Shown piece after piece: positions 35,504 through 44,100 of a stretch of 59,102 nucleotides of DNA. Position numbers and translations under genes: made by a program. The DNA comes from Bacteroidales bacterium. Lineage in GTDB: Bacteria; Bacteroidota; Bacteroidia; Bacteroidales; Paludibacteraceae. Every line of letters begins with the position of its first letter. The stretch's first letter is position 1. Where the stretch lies: the NCBI GenBank assembly GCA_015061145.1, contig SUXD01000012.1:1-59102 (forward strand), read 5' to 3'. The notes beneath the pieces are model-generated. The model made no database searches, was not told the origin of the DNA, and saw only the letters and a program-made list of their open reading frames with translations.

Positions 35504-36076
35504 TTATTTAAAGTAAGTCTCAACGATGTTTACGATGAACTCAACGCGGCGGTTCTGCGCACGTCCGGCAGCGGTGCTGTTGTCGGCACGCGGGTTGGCT
35601 GCGCCGAATCCCTTTGAAGTCATGCGTCCAGCCTCAACCCCCTTGTTGATGAGGTAGTTGCGTACGGCAGCTGCACGCTTCTCAGAGAGAACGAGGTTCT
35701 TATCTTCGTCACCTACATTGTCGGTGTAGCCGTTGATTGCAACCGTGTACTCAGGATTAGCCTTCAGAATGTCCGCAATGTTGTCAAGCGTAGGATATGA
35801 GTCATTCGTGATAATGTCCTTTCCTGTCTGGAACTTGATGCCTTCCATAGCCTTCTGGAATTCTCTCTTATCCTCTTCCTTCACCTCCGGGCAGCCGTTG
35901 TTAGCGACAGTTCCTGGTGTGTTCGGGCAGTTGTCGAGGTAGTCAGCCACGCCGTCTCCGTCGGTGTCGACAGGGCATCCGTTGGCATCGACTTTTACGC
36001 CTGCAGGAGTGCCTGAGCATTTTTCAAAGTGCAAAAAAACAAAAAATGTTATCGTTTTTTTAATTATTGTTATCAA
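35504..36076 (-). pseudogene. 5'-truncated OmpA-family gene (TSP3 repeats plus OmpA domain only)
   Basis: The frame retains half of one thrombospondin type-3 repeat (CSGTPAGVKVDANGCP), one full repeat (DTDGDGVADYLDNCPNTPG) and a complete OmpA peptidoglycan-binding domain (TVAINGYTDNVGDEDKNLVLSEKRAAAV...RNRRVEFIV region). The N-terminal beta-barrel of roughly 200 residues found in relatives is absent. Homology begins in the middle of a repeat at about 36020, next to AT-rich sequence, and the frame's only start is a poor TTG. The downstream terminator is intact. It is best read as the 3' relic of a major outer-membrane protein gene cut by recombination. Confidence 0.75.
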
Positions 36077-36131
36077 AATGTGTCATTTTTTTATGAATTA
36101 ACTTTTTGAAATGGTATATTTGCATTCAAAT

Positions 36132-37010
36132 ATGAAAACCAAAGTGCAGATATTAGAAAAGGTAAGGCGCTCGGTGGAGGAGATAGGGTTGTTTGTAGGT
36201 AACGAACAGAACTGCTTCACTGTGATGAACAAGGACCTTGTGCTTCCGTATGTTATCATTACTTTGTGCACCGGCGGCAGTCTGCGGGGGCTGTATGATA
36301 TGAAGGAGATGCAGCAAGGCAAGAACGATTTGTGTATTATCATGCCTGGGCATATCGTGCGTCAGTTCGGCTATTCTGATGATTATACTTGCGCATGGCT
36401 CACTATATCGCCCAAGATTTTGGACGATATACTGGCGATGCTGCCAGCCAAAGGCGATAGCCGGTTCGACCAGGCGCCCATGTGTCATCTGACGGACGAG
36501 CAGGCAGAACGGCTGCTCACCATTATCGGACAGTTGGAGTACATCTCCGGTTTTACTGAAGATGAGCTGCCCCACCGCTATCTGATGCTGAAATCGCAGC
36601 TGACGGTAGGGTACGAGTTGCTTATTCATTACCGTGAGAAGCAAGACCGTGAATGGATGAACAACTATCATGCGACGCTGTACTCGCGTTTCTGCGACAT
36701 GGTAGTAGAGCATCATACACATTCGCGCAATGTGAACTTCTATGCTGAGCGGTTGGGGTACGAGGCGCGCTATTTCTCAAAACTATTCCGTGTTATAAGC
36801 AACGGCGTATCGCCAATGGAATGGATAGGTCAGTATGTGACGACAAGAGCAAAGCGCATTATGGTAGCGCATCCGAAACAAACCGTCAAGGAGATAGCCT
36901 TTGAGCTTGGCTTTCCCAGCACCGCCAATTTCTGCCGCTACTTTAAACGCGTTACGGGAATCACACCAAAGGAGTATAGAGAGGGTGAAGTGTGGAACGA
37001 AGAGGAATGA
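36132..37010 (+). CDS. AraC-family transcriptional regulator
   Basis: The protein of about 292 residues has an N-terminal sensor domain (LVLPYVIITLCTGGSLRGLYDMKE, GHIVRQFGYSDDYTCAWLTISPK) and a C-terminal double helix-turn-helix of the AraC type (NFYAERLGYEARYFSKLFRVISNGVSPMEWIGQYVTTRAKRI; TVKEIAFELGFPSTANFCRYFKRVTGITPKEYR). The start is uncertain: ATG 36132 lies just after a possible -7 box TATATTTG (36115-36122), whereas ATG 36111 lies before it. The target genes are not evident. Confidence 0.88.
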   Translation: MKTKVQILEKVRRSVEEIGLFVGNEQNCFTVMNKDLVLPYVIITLCTGGSLRGLYDMKEMQQGKNDLCIIMPGHIVRQFGYSDDYTCAWLTISPKILDDILAMLPAKGDSRFDQAPMCHLTDEQAERLLTIIGQLEYISGFTEDELPHRYLMLKSQLTVGYELLIHYREKQDREWMNNYHATLYSRFCDMVVEHHTHSRNVNFYAERLGYEARYFSKLFRVISNGVSPMEWIGQYVTTRAKRIMVAHPKQTVKEIAFELGFPSTANFCRYFKRVTGITPKEYREGEVWNEEE

Positions 37011-37281
37011 TATGTACGTTGTCAACGTACAATGTATGATGTATTGATGTATGATGTATTTTGAGTTTGATGCTTGGGGACGTTGAGCTTGTCGAAACGT
37101 CGAGGTGTGGCTTCGACAAGCTCAGCCACCAGTTTCTTCTGTCTTCGTCAGAGTTACGAGTTACAAGTTACAAGTTGTTTCTGATTTGAAGATTTGAAAA
37201 TTTGAAAATTGTGTCTGCGTCAATGTCAGTGTCATCGTCAATCTAATTGGAAATTAAATATTAATTAATTAAATAATTATT
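37011..37281. repeat. Repeat-rich intergenic region
   Basis: It holds a perfect palindrome GTACGTTG-T-CAACGTAC (37014-37030), a 13-bp direct repeat TGTATGATGTATT (37033-37045 and 37048-37060), and a REP-like inverted repeat TGAGCTTGTCGAA / TTCGACAAGCTCA (37084-37096 and 37112-37124). It also has short tandem words (GTTACAA, GATTTGAA). No gene is present. Such clusters look like dispersed chromosomal repeats rather than regulation specific to one gene. Confidence 0.7.
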
Positions 37282-39165
37282 TTGGTAAGTTATTTACAAA
37301 TAGAGCATCTCACGAAGTCGTTTGGCGACAAAGTGTTGTTTCAGGATATATCGTTTGGCATATCTGAGGGTCAGAAGGTGGCGCTTATTGCCAAGAATGG
37401 CATGGGAAAGACTACTTTGCTGAACATTATTGCAGGCAAAGAGGGATACGACGAAGGCACCATCTCTTTCCGCAAGGATTTGCGTGTGAGCATTTTGGAG
37501 CAGACTCCTCATTATCAGCCGGGGAGCAGTGTGCTGGAGGCGTGTTTTCAGTCGAACAACGATGTGGTGCGCACCATTGCCGAATACGAAAGGCTGATTC
37601 AGCGGCAGGAGCAGGGCGTGGCTGGCGATGATGCTTTGTTCGACGAGGTGCTCGCCAAAATGGATATGCTGCATGCGTGGGATTTCGAGACGAAGGTGAA
37701 ACAGATACTCGGCAAACTGAATATCCATCGGCTGGAGCAGCCTATTGAGGAACTCTCGGGCGGGCAGGTGAAGCGTGTGGCGCTGGCCAATGCCCTTATC
37801 ACTGAGCCCGATTTGCTCATCCTCGACGAACCGACCAACCATCTCGACCTCGAAATGGTGGAATGGCTGGAGGATTTTCTGCGCAACAGCACCATGACGC
37901 TGCTGATGGTGACGCACGACCGCTATTTCCTCGACCGTGTGTGCAACGAGATAATTGAAATCGACCGTCAGACAATTTTCCAATACCGAGGCAGTTTCTC
38001 CTATTACTTGGAGAAACGTGACGAGCGCTTGCAGAACGAAGCGTCGGAAATACAAAAAGCCAACAACCTCTATCGCCGCGAACTGGAATGGATGCGCCGC
38101 CAGCCGCAAGCGCGTGGCACCAAGGCGCAGTCGCGCATCGACGCTTTCTATGAGATAGAGAAAAAAGCCAAACAGCGGTATGAAGAGGAGCAGGTGAAGC
38201 TCGAAGTGAAATCGGCGTACATCGGCAATAAGATTTTTGAGGCGAAATATATCTGCAAGTCGTTTGGCGACAAGAAGATACTTGATAATTTCTATTATAA
38301 TTTCAGTCGCTACGAGAAATTGGGCATCGTAGGGCGCAACGGCACGGGCAAAACCACTTTCCTGCGTATGCTGATGGGTGAGGTGAAACCCGATTCGGGC
38401 ACTTTTGACATCGGCGAGACCGTGAACTTCGGATATTTCAGTCAGAACGGCATGCAATTCGACGAGCAGACCAAAGTGATTGATGTAGTGCGCAACATCG
38501 CCGATGAAATAGACTTGGGCGGCGGACGCCGCATGAGCGCTTCGCAGTTTCTGGAGCACTTTCTGTTCACGCCGCAGGCGCAGCACAACTATGTGTATAA
38601 GCTGAGCGGAGGTGAGAAACGGCGGCTTTATCTTTGCACCGTGCTAATCAAAAATCCGAATTTCCTTGTGCTCGACGAGCCGACTAACGATTTGGACATC
38701 GTGACGCTGAGCGTGCTCGAGCAGTATCTGCAGTCGTTCAAAGGGTGCGTTATTGTGGTGTCGCACGATCGCTATTTTATGGACAAAGTGGTGGACCATT
38801 TGCTCTATTTCGAAGGCGATGCCAAAATAAAGGACTTCCCGGGCAACTATACCGATTTCCGTCTGTGGCGCGAGATGAAAGAGCAGGAGGAACGCCGTGT
38901 GGAGAAGACAGAGCAGAAGGCCGCTGCGCCGACGGCGCCTAAAAACAAGGTGAAGAAGAAACTTTCGTTTAAAGAGCAGCGCGAGTTTGAACAGCTTGAG
39001 CAGGAAATAGAAGCGTTGGAAAGCGAAAAGAAAACCCTCGAACAGGAATTGTCGAGCGGCTCGCTGTCGGGCGATGAACTGTTGCAAAAGTCCAGCCGCT
39101 ACGGCGAACTCTCCGAACTGATAGACGAAAAGACCATGCGTTGGCTGGAGCTGAGCGAGATGTAA
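37282..39165 (+). CDS. ABC-F family ATPase
   Basis: The 627-residue soluble protein has two ABC domains: Walker A AKNGMGKTTLL and GRNGTGKTTFLRML, signatures LSGGQVKRVALANAL and LSGGEKRRLYLCTVL, and Walker B LLILDEPTNHLDLEMVEWLE and FLVLDEPTNDLDIVTLSVLE. A helical linker lies between them (ELEWMRRQPQARGTKAQSRIDAF), and the tail is a charged coiled coil. ABC-F proteins act on the ribosome (translation factor or antibiotic protection). The start is a TTG at 37282; MVSYLQIEHLTKSFGD matches the family start and no ATG is available nearby. Confidence 0.93.
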   Translation: MVSYLQIEHLTKSFGDKVLFQDISFGISEGQKVALIAKNGMGKTTLLNIIAGKEGYDEGTISFRKDLRVSILEQTPHYQPGSSVLEACFQSNNDVVRTIAEYERLIQRQEQGVAGDDALFDEVLAKMDMLHAWDFETKVKQILGKLNIHRLEQPIEELSGGQVKRVALANALITEPDLLILDEPTNHLDLEMVEWLEDFLRNSTMTLLMVTHDRYFLDRVCNEIIEIDRQTIFQYRGSFSYYLEKRDERLQNEASEIQKANNLYRRELEWMRRQPQARGTKAQSRIDAFYEIEKKAKQRYEEEQVKLEVKSAYIGNKIFEAKYICKSFGDKKILDNFYYNFSRYEKLGIVGRNGTGKTTFLRMLMGEVKPDSGTFDIGETVNFGYFSQNGMQFDEQTKVIDVVRNIADEIDLGGGRRMSASQFLEHFLFTPQAQHNYVYKLSGGEKRRLYLCTVLIKNPNFLVLDEPTNDLDIVTLSVLEQYLQSFKGCVIVVSHDRYFMDKVVDHLLYFEGDAKIKDFPGNYTDFRLWREMKEQEERRVEKTEQKAAAPTAPKNKVKKKLSFKEQREFEQLEQEIEALESEKKTLEQELSSGSLSGDELLQKSSRYGELSELIDEKTMRWLELSEM

Positions 39166-39183
39166 AGTGTGCGCCGACGGTTA

Positions 39184-41697
39184 TTATTCAATCAGTATCT
39201 TCGCTTTTTCTCTGCCGATGCGTAATACATAGCATCCGGGATGCAGCGCAATATATAGCTCGTTTTCAGTCTTTTGCCGCTTTCGACAGATGGTTTTTCC
39301 CAGTATGTCGGATATGATGACTTCGTCGGCGTCTTGAAGCTGCGTAATGTACACACCGCCTTTTGTGATGTGCCATTGTGCGTTGGTCTCCGCTGCAATG
39401 CTTTCGGGCTTTTCTGCGCAGGGTGTTATGCTAACGCTTTCAATAGGCGAATGCTGCGGGAGTGTGAAAATCAGGGTGTCGCCGCTTCGGTATTCGCGGT
39501 ACAAATTTCCATTAAGTGTTTTTTCTATCAGCCATCCGTCGGCAGGCTGCGTGTTCGTGTCGTTGGGTATGGCGCGGACTGACAATGCTCTGTCTTTGTA
39601 ATAAAATCCGTCAAAAGACGGGTGCTTCATGGCTATTCCGTTCAATACAAGCGAATATGCTGAATTTTCGTTTTCGATGTCGTTGATGGCGAGTTTGTAC
39701 ATGTCGCCCAATCCGTAAAATTGCATCAAGGCGTATGCGTTCAGCCATTGCCGTTCCGTCAGAAACGATTTCATGATGTTCACTTCTTGCTCCCAATCGG
39801 TAGGCTCGTTTTCCATGAAAGAAGCGTACAAATCTTCGGTGTACGGTATTTCGGCGGCGATGCGCTGTGCGAGGCTGTCGATGTACGGCGTGAGACGCCT
39901 GTGGTGAAGAAAGTCGCCCATATATACGGTGAATCGGTCAATCAGTTGCTCTCTGAAAGGGGCGAAATGCAGTATTTTTCTGAAAAAAGAGGTGTACATG
40001 CCGTTTTCGCCGAGTTCGCCCATGGTAGGGTGAGGCGCGTAAAAGCATTCAAAATGGTTGATGACCGGATGTTCAGGGTTGTTTCTGCGGAAATGATAAT
40101 TGAATGTCATGTCCAGGTCATGCAGCATCCAGCGCCATTTGCCGCCGTCAGGTTTCCACATCAGCATGTTGTTGTCAATAAAGTCGATGTTGCCGAAATA
40201 GGCTTCTGTGATTATGTAGTTCAGCAATTCTGGAACATCCGCCTTTTGCTCCAATGCTTCGTACGAGGCGGTGTCGCTCAACATCCATTCGTATAGTTCA
40301 GCGGCATCATCGATGGTGCCCTCTTTCGCTTGCCACCAGTTTTCAATGATGTCGGTGTCTGTCAGTCCGTAGTTTGATTCGATGTAGTCCTCGTTGCTTC
40401 GTTCTCTGATGTTCATCAGGCCGTAGTATTTGCCGTTGATATAAACGATGGCGGGTTCGTAAGCCTGATAGTCAACGTCCAAGTATGCGCCGGCTATGCT
40501 TTGTGCCGCTGCATCGCGCAAGTGGCACAACAGAAAATCGTTGCCGGCGTTGCGCAGCATGATGGAATGCACTGAAGTGATGTTGGGTTTCTCGTGCCAG
40601 AAAGTGCAGACGAAGTCGTCGCCCGAAAGTCTTTTGGTGCTGTACAGCACCAACGATTTTTGCGGAAAAGCTCTGCTGTTTCCGCCTGCTATTCTTATTT
40701 CGCAAAGCTGGTTCAGTAGTTGTGTGTTGTCTGTGTCGAAATAGTCCACATGTGCTGCTCTGCGCCAGTCGAACAGGTAATTCGGAGTGCCTTCCGAGTA
40801 GTTGCCGTTTGTCATAATGCCGTATTGTTCATCGTAGAGGTCGTCGGGCGGAACGACAATGGAAAAGACGGGCAGCGTCGCTTCGCGTTCGAGAAACAGG
40901 AAAGAGTAGGTGACAGTAGGCGAGGGTACATGTCCGTCGGCGAAAGCGCGCAGACGGATCACTGTCGATTGAGCGATTTGGAGCTCGCCGCTCATCAGTT
41001 CGCTTTCTTCGGTCGGTTCGCTGCCGTCGGTGGTGTATCTTACATCGCTTTCGGCGTACTTTTCCAAGTGGATGGTGAGCGGAGAGGAGTAATATCCTGA
41101 GGATTCTTGCAGACTTGGCGGCGGAAGAATTTCCCCAGTGGCGGTGTTGCGCAAACCTGGTGTGGCGCCGATTGTCCATCCCCAAGTGCCGGGTTCGTTG
41201 CCGTCGTTCCCGAACGAGATGCCAGGTTGTGCCATTTTAGGTATTATCACCTCGTCGATGACGATGGAGTCGGGCGACAGCAGCGACAGCCGTGCGGCTT
41301 TGTTGTGTTTCAGCTTAAAGTTGGTGTGATTTGCTGTGTCTTGCTCGTCGCAATAGATGATTTGGTACGCCTGTGCGGGAACGAGCATGTCTGTGTTGAA
41401 TCTGTAAGCGTGTTCGCCTTGGCGCAAATAATGGTTTTTGAGGTTAATGGCGTTGTCTGTGTTGTTGAAAAGTTCAATCCATGACTCTGGCAAATTGTTC
41501 TGGTCGTCTTTCAGATGTAAGTTGGCCTGCATCACTTCGTTGATGGTGATTTGTGCCGTTGCCGGCATTGCGAGCGCGAACGAACATAGAAACAGGATGG
41601 ATGTATATGCAAGCAGCCTTACGGCAATGTTTTTCAATTGCTGCAAGGCTGTAAGGTGCATTGTGGAATATTTGATTTGCGGCAGTTTGCTTTTCAT
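39184..41697 (-). CDS. Secreted CotH-kinase-family protein with lamin-tail domain
   Basis: The 837-residue protein has a long signal region (LLAYTSILFLCSFALAMPATAQ) and a lamin-tail domain (ITINEVMQANLHLKDDQNNL, SWIELFNNTDNAINL). A chitobiase-like C-terminal repeat follows (SSPLTIHLEKYAESDVRYTTDGSEPT), then a CotH domain (GGNSRAFPQKSLVLY, YYGLMNIRERSNEDYIE, WRWMLHDLDMTFN), and a C-terminal beta domain typical of T9SS cargo (ISDILGKTICRKR ... GCYVLRIGREKAKILIE). CotH is an atypical protein kinase fold in spore coats; the surface role here is unknown. Its ATG overlaps the protease stop (ATGA), suggesting coupling. Confidence 0.9.
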   Translation of the reverse strand: MKSKLPQIKYSTMHLTALQQLKNIAVRLLAYTSILFLCSFALAMPATAQITINEVMQANLHLKDDQNNLPESWIELFNNTDNAINLKNHYLRQGEHAYRFNTDMLVPAQAYQIIYCDEQDTANHTNFKLKHNKAARLSLLSPDSIVIDEVIIPKMAQPGISFGNDGNEPGTWGWTIGATPGLRNTATGEILPPPSLQESSGYYSSPLTIHLEKYAESDVRYTTDGSEPTEESELMSGELQIAQSTVIRLRAFADGHVPSPTVTYSFLFLEREATLPVFSIVVPPDDLYDEQYGIMTNGNYSEGTPNYLFDWRRAAHVDYFDTDNTQLLNQLCEIRIAGGNSRAFPQKSLVLYSTKRLSGDDFVCTFWHEKPNITSVHSIMLRNAGNDFLLCHLRDAAAQSIAGAYLDVDYQAYEPAIVYINGKYYGLMNIRERSNEDYIESNYGLTDTDIIENWWQAKEGTIDDAAELYEWMLSDTASYEALEQKADVPELLNYIITEAYFGNIDFIDNNMLMWKPDGGKWRWMLHDLDMTFNYHFRRNNPEHPVINHFECFYAPHPTMGELGENGMYTSFFRKILHFAPFREQLIDRFTVYMGDFLHHRRLTPYIDSLAQRIAAEIPYTEDLYASFMENEPTDWEQEVNIMKSFLTERQWLNAYALMQFYGLGDMYKLAINDIENENSAYSLVLNGIAMKHPSFDGFYYKDRALSVRAIPNDTNTQPADGWLIEKTLNGNLYREYRSGDTLIFTLPQHSPIESVSITPCAEKPESIAAETNAQWHITKGGVYITQLQDADEVIISDILGKTICRKRQKTENELYIALHPGCYVLRIGREKAKILIE

Positions 41698-43313
41698 TTT
41701 TCCAGTTCTTCCACCGCGCGTTTCACCGTAAGGTCATTCTGGTTGAGTATGGGGTAGAATCCGTTGTCGCCAAGGATGTCGCGGCAAATGTATGCTTCCA
41801 GCAGGTTTTGGAAGAGCGGGCGCGATTTCTCCATGCTGTATGGATTGCGTTTCACGCCTTTCTTCTCGGCCCATGCCGCCATTTCATCCAGCAGATTCTG
41901 CTGTTGCAGATAGGCGGTGAGGTCTTGCCATGTCTTGTATTGTTGCAGTGTTTTTCGATTTCTGTCGGCGTATGCGAAAGAGAATTGATAAACATATCCC
42001 AGATTTATCATTTTGTTGTAGTAGGCTGTGTTGAGCGAAGTGTCGCGTGCCACAAAGATGTCGGGCATGATGCCGCCTCCGCCATAAACGGTGCGTCCGC
42101 CGATGGTCTTGTATTGCAGCGAGTCGTTCTGCTTTATGCTGTCGGCCTGGTCGAATTCGCCGTGCAGGTAGCGGTTCATGATGTCGTTTTCATAATCTTC
42201 GGCATTGCCGCGCTCAAAGGGTTTCTGTATGCAGCGTCCCGACGGCGTGAAATAGCGTGCTATGGTCAGTCGCACAGCCGAGCTGTCAGGGAAGTTAATC
42301 TGGTTTTGTACCAGTCCTTTGCCAAACGAGCGTCGGCCGATGATGATGCCTCTGTCGTTATCTTGTATGGCGCCGGCGAATATCTCGCTTGCCGATGCCG
42401 ACCATTCGTCAATCAGCACGGCAATTTGTGCGTTCTGGCAGGTGCCAGTTCCGTCGGCTACTTCGTTCTGGCGGCGGAATGCCTTGCCTTCGGTATATAC
42501 TATCAGCTGATTTTTTGGCAGGAATTCGTTCACCATGGCTGTGGCGGCTTCCAGGTATCCGCCGGGGTTGCTTCGCAAGTCGATAATGTATTTGTTGCAG
42601 CCTTTTTTCTTGAGCGAAGTGAGGGCGGTAAGGAACTCGTTGTAGGTAGTCGCCCCGAATTTGCTCACTTTGATGTAGCCTATTTCTGGGGTAATCATGT
42701 ATGACACATCCACGCTGTTCACGGGTATCTCGTCGCGAACGATGTCGTATTTCAAGATGTCTTTCACGCCATTCCGCTTGATGCCTACTTTGACATGCGT
42801 ATTCAGTTTGCCGCGCAGTTTTTTCAGCACTGTTTCGTTGGTGATGTTTTTCCCGACAAACGACGAGTCGTTCACTTCCACGATGCGGTCGCCGGGCAGT
42901 ATGCCGAGCTTTTCGCATGGACCGCCGTTTATCACGGCCACTATCATCACCGTGTCGTTTTGTATGTTGAACTGCACGCCGATGCCGTAGAAACTGCCTT
43001 CCAGGTCATCATTCACCATTTGCAGGTCTTTTGCGGGAATGTAAGCCGAGTGCGGGTCGAGTTGCGCCAGAATCTCGGGGATGACATCTTCTACGATGGA
43101 GTCCATGTCCACATTTTCGTAGTAGTTGTTTTGTATGAGCGTCATCAGGGCGTCGAGTTTCCCGTTTGTAAGTCTTTTCCCGAATATGGAGGTCGATTTC
43201 GCCATTTCTTGCTGCTGTTGCGCGTAGTCGGCTCTTTTGGCGTAGAAGTTGCCAATCAGCAGTCCGATGCAGAGTGCAAGCGAAATCAATATAGGCAGAA
43301 TTGCTTTTTTCAT
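41694..43313 (-). CDS. S41-family C-terminal processing protease
   Basis: The 539-residue protein has an N-terminal membrane anchor/signal (ILPILISLALCIGLLIG) and a PDZ domain (GIGVQFNIQNDTVMIVAVINGGPCEKLGILPGDRIVEV). The tail-specific protease core follows: GYIKVSKFG, YIIDLRSNPGGYLEAA, and the catalytic Ser in DEWSASASEIFAGAIQDN with Lys in RRSFGKGLVQ. It should cleave envelope proteins from their C-termini. It is followed by the coupled CotH gene and preceded by dCMP deaminase. Confidence 0.95.
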   Translation of the reverse strand: MKKAILPILISLALCIGLLIGNFYAKRADYAQQQQEMAKSTSIFGKRLTNGKLDALMTLIQNNYYENVDMDSIVEDVIPEILAQLDPHSAYIPAKDLQMVNDDLEGSFYGIGVQFNIQNDTVMIVAVINGGPCEKLGILPGDRIVEVNDSSFVGKNITNETVLKKLRGKLNTHVKVGIKRNGVKDILKYDIVRDEIPVNSVDVSYMITPEIGYIKVSKFGATTYNEFLTALTSLKKKGCNKYIIDLRSNPGGYLEAATAMVNEFLPKNQLIVYTEGKAFRRQNEVADGTGTCQNAQIAVLIDEWSASASEIFAGAIQDNDRGIIIGRRSFGKGLVQNQINFPDSSAVRLTIARYFTPSGRCIQKPFERGNAEDYENDIMNRYLHGEFDQADSIKQNDSLQYKTIGGRTVYGGGGIMPDIFVARDTSLNTAYYNKMINLGYVYQFSFAYADRNRKTLQQYKTWQDLTAYLQQQNLLDEMAAWAEKKGVKRNPYSMEKSRPLFQNLLEAYICRDILGDNGFYPILNQNDLTVKRAVEELEK

Positions 43314-43344
43314 TTTTCTTGTTAAGCGTATGTTTTTATGTATG

Positions 43345-43782
43345 TTATTCTTCGTTACAGGTCGGATTCTCGATGAACACCACTTCGATGCCGGCTCTTT
43401 TCAGCAGATCGACTCCGTCGGTGAGTCGGTATTTCTCGCAATAGACCACTCTTACGATGCCAGCTTGGATGATGAGTTTTGCGCATTCGATGCATGGCGA
43501 CGCTGTCACATACAGTGTGGCGCCTTCGCTGCTGTTGCCCGAGCGTGCCACTTTGGTGATGGCGTTGGCCTCGGCGTGCAGCACATACGGTTTTGAGAGT
43601 CCGTTTTCGTCTTCGCAAACATTCTCAAATCCCATCGGTGTGCCGTTGTAACCGTCGGAAATAATCATTTTGTTCTTCACGATGAGTGCGCCTACCTGAC
43701 GTCGTTGGCAGTAGGAGTTCTGCGCCCATATTCGCGCCATTTGCAGATAGCGGCAGTCTAGTTTGTGTTGCTTCTCGTTCAT
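43345..43782 (-). CDS. dCMP deaminase family protein
   Basis: The 145-residue zinc deaminase has YVLHAEANAITKVARSG (H-A-E active site) and TASPCIECAKLIIQAGI (PCxxC zinc ligands). VGALIVKNKMIISDGYNGTP is typical of deoxycytidylate deaminases. It converts dCMP to dUMP for thymidylate synthesis. It is the first gene of a leftward run with the S41 protease (31-nt gap). Confidence 0.94.
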   Translation of the reverse strand: MNEKQHKLDCRYLQMARIWAQNSYCQRRQVGALIVKNKMIISDGYNGTPMGFENVCEDENGLSKPYVLHAEANAITKVARSGNSSEGATLYVTASPCIECAKLIIQAGIVRVVYCEKYRLTDGVDLLKRAGIEVVFIENPTCNEE

Positions 43783-43801
43783 GTTGAAATAATGAATTTT
43801 A

Positions 43802-43809
43802 CAAAGGTA
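43802..43809 (-). promoter_or_regulatory. -7 promoter box of the dCMP deaminase operon
   Basis: TACCTTTG on the minus strand, 19 nt before the ATG at 43782. Confidence 0.5.
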
Positions 43810-43844
43810 ATAAAAACGGCGGATTTATTGATGAAGTGTATTTC

Positions 43845-43880
43845 AAAAAAAAGAATCGCAAACATTTGTCTGCGATTCTT
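43845..43880 (-). terminator. Terminator after tRNA-Arg
   Basis: On the minus strand AAGAATCGCA and TGCGATTCTT pair across a 10-nt loop, followed by a T run. It lies a few bases after the 3' end of the tRNA. Confidence 0.88.
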
Positions 43881-43883
43881 AAG

Positions 43884-43957
43884 TGACTCCGACAGGATTC
43901 AAACCTGTAACCTTCTGATCCGTAGTCAGATGCTCTATTCAGTTAAGCTACGGAGCC
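43884..43957 (-). tRNA. tRNA-Arg (anticodon ACG)
   Basis: The 74-nt cloverleaf on the minus strand has acceptor GGCTCCG paired with CGGAGTC (one G-U), discriminator A and anticodon stem TCTGA/TCAGA. The loop CTACGGA gives anticodon ACG (read as ICG, arginine). The T arm ACAGG-TTTGAAT-CCTGT is standard. No CCA is encoded, so it is added after transcription. Confidence 0.93.
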
Positions 43958-43969
43958 GTTTTGTGATTG

Positions 43970-44000
43970 CAAAGGTACGATATGTTTTTTAAATGACAAA
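43970..44000 (-). promoter_or_regulatory. tRNA-Arg promoter
   Basis: A minus-strand TACCTTTG -7 box (43970-43977) and TTTG -33 box (43997-44000) with a 19-nt spacer, a near-ideal Bacteroidota promoter. Confidence 0.75.
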
Positions 44001-44044
44001 TTTTTTTGCGGAAAAAAGTGAAAATATATTGTGAAAATATATTT

Positions 44045-44076
44045 TTTGCAAGTTCAAATATTTTTTCATACATTTG
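44045..44076 (+). promoter_or_regulatory. sppA-lpxK-punA promoter
   Basis: A TTTG -33 box (44045-44048), a 20-nt spacer and TACATTTG (44069-44076), with the sppA ATG 25 nt later. Confidence 0.75.
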
Positions 44077-44100
44077 ATTCTATAATATGAAGTCGAAAAT

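Noticed and set aside
43849-43957. tRNA-Arg as an integration site of the restriction island
   Set aside because: The tRNA lies more than 30 kb from the island with core genes between, and no partial tRNA copy was seen next to the island.
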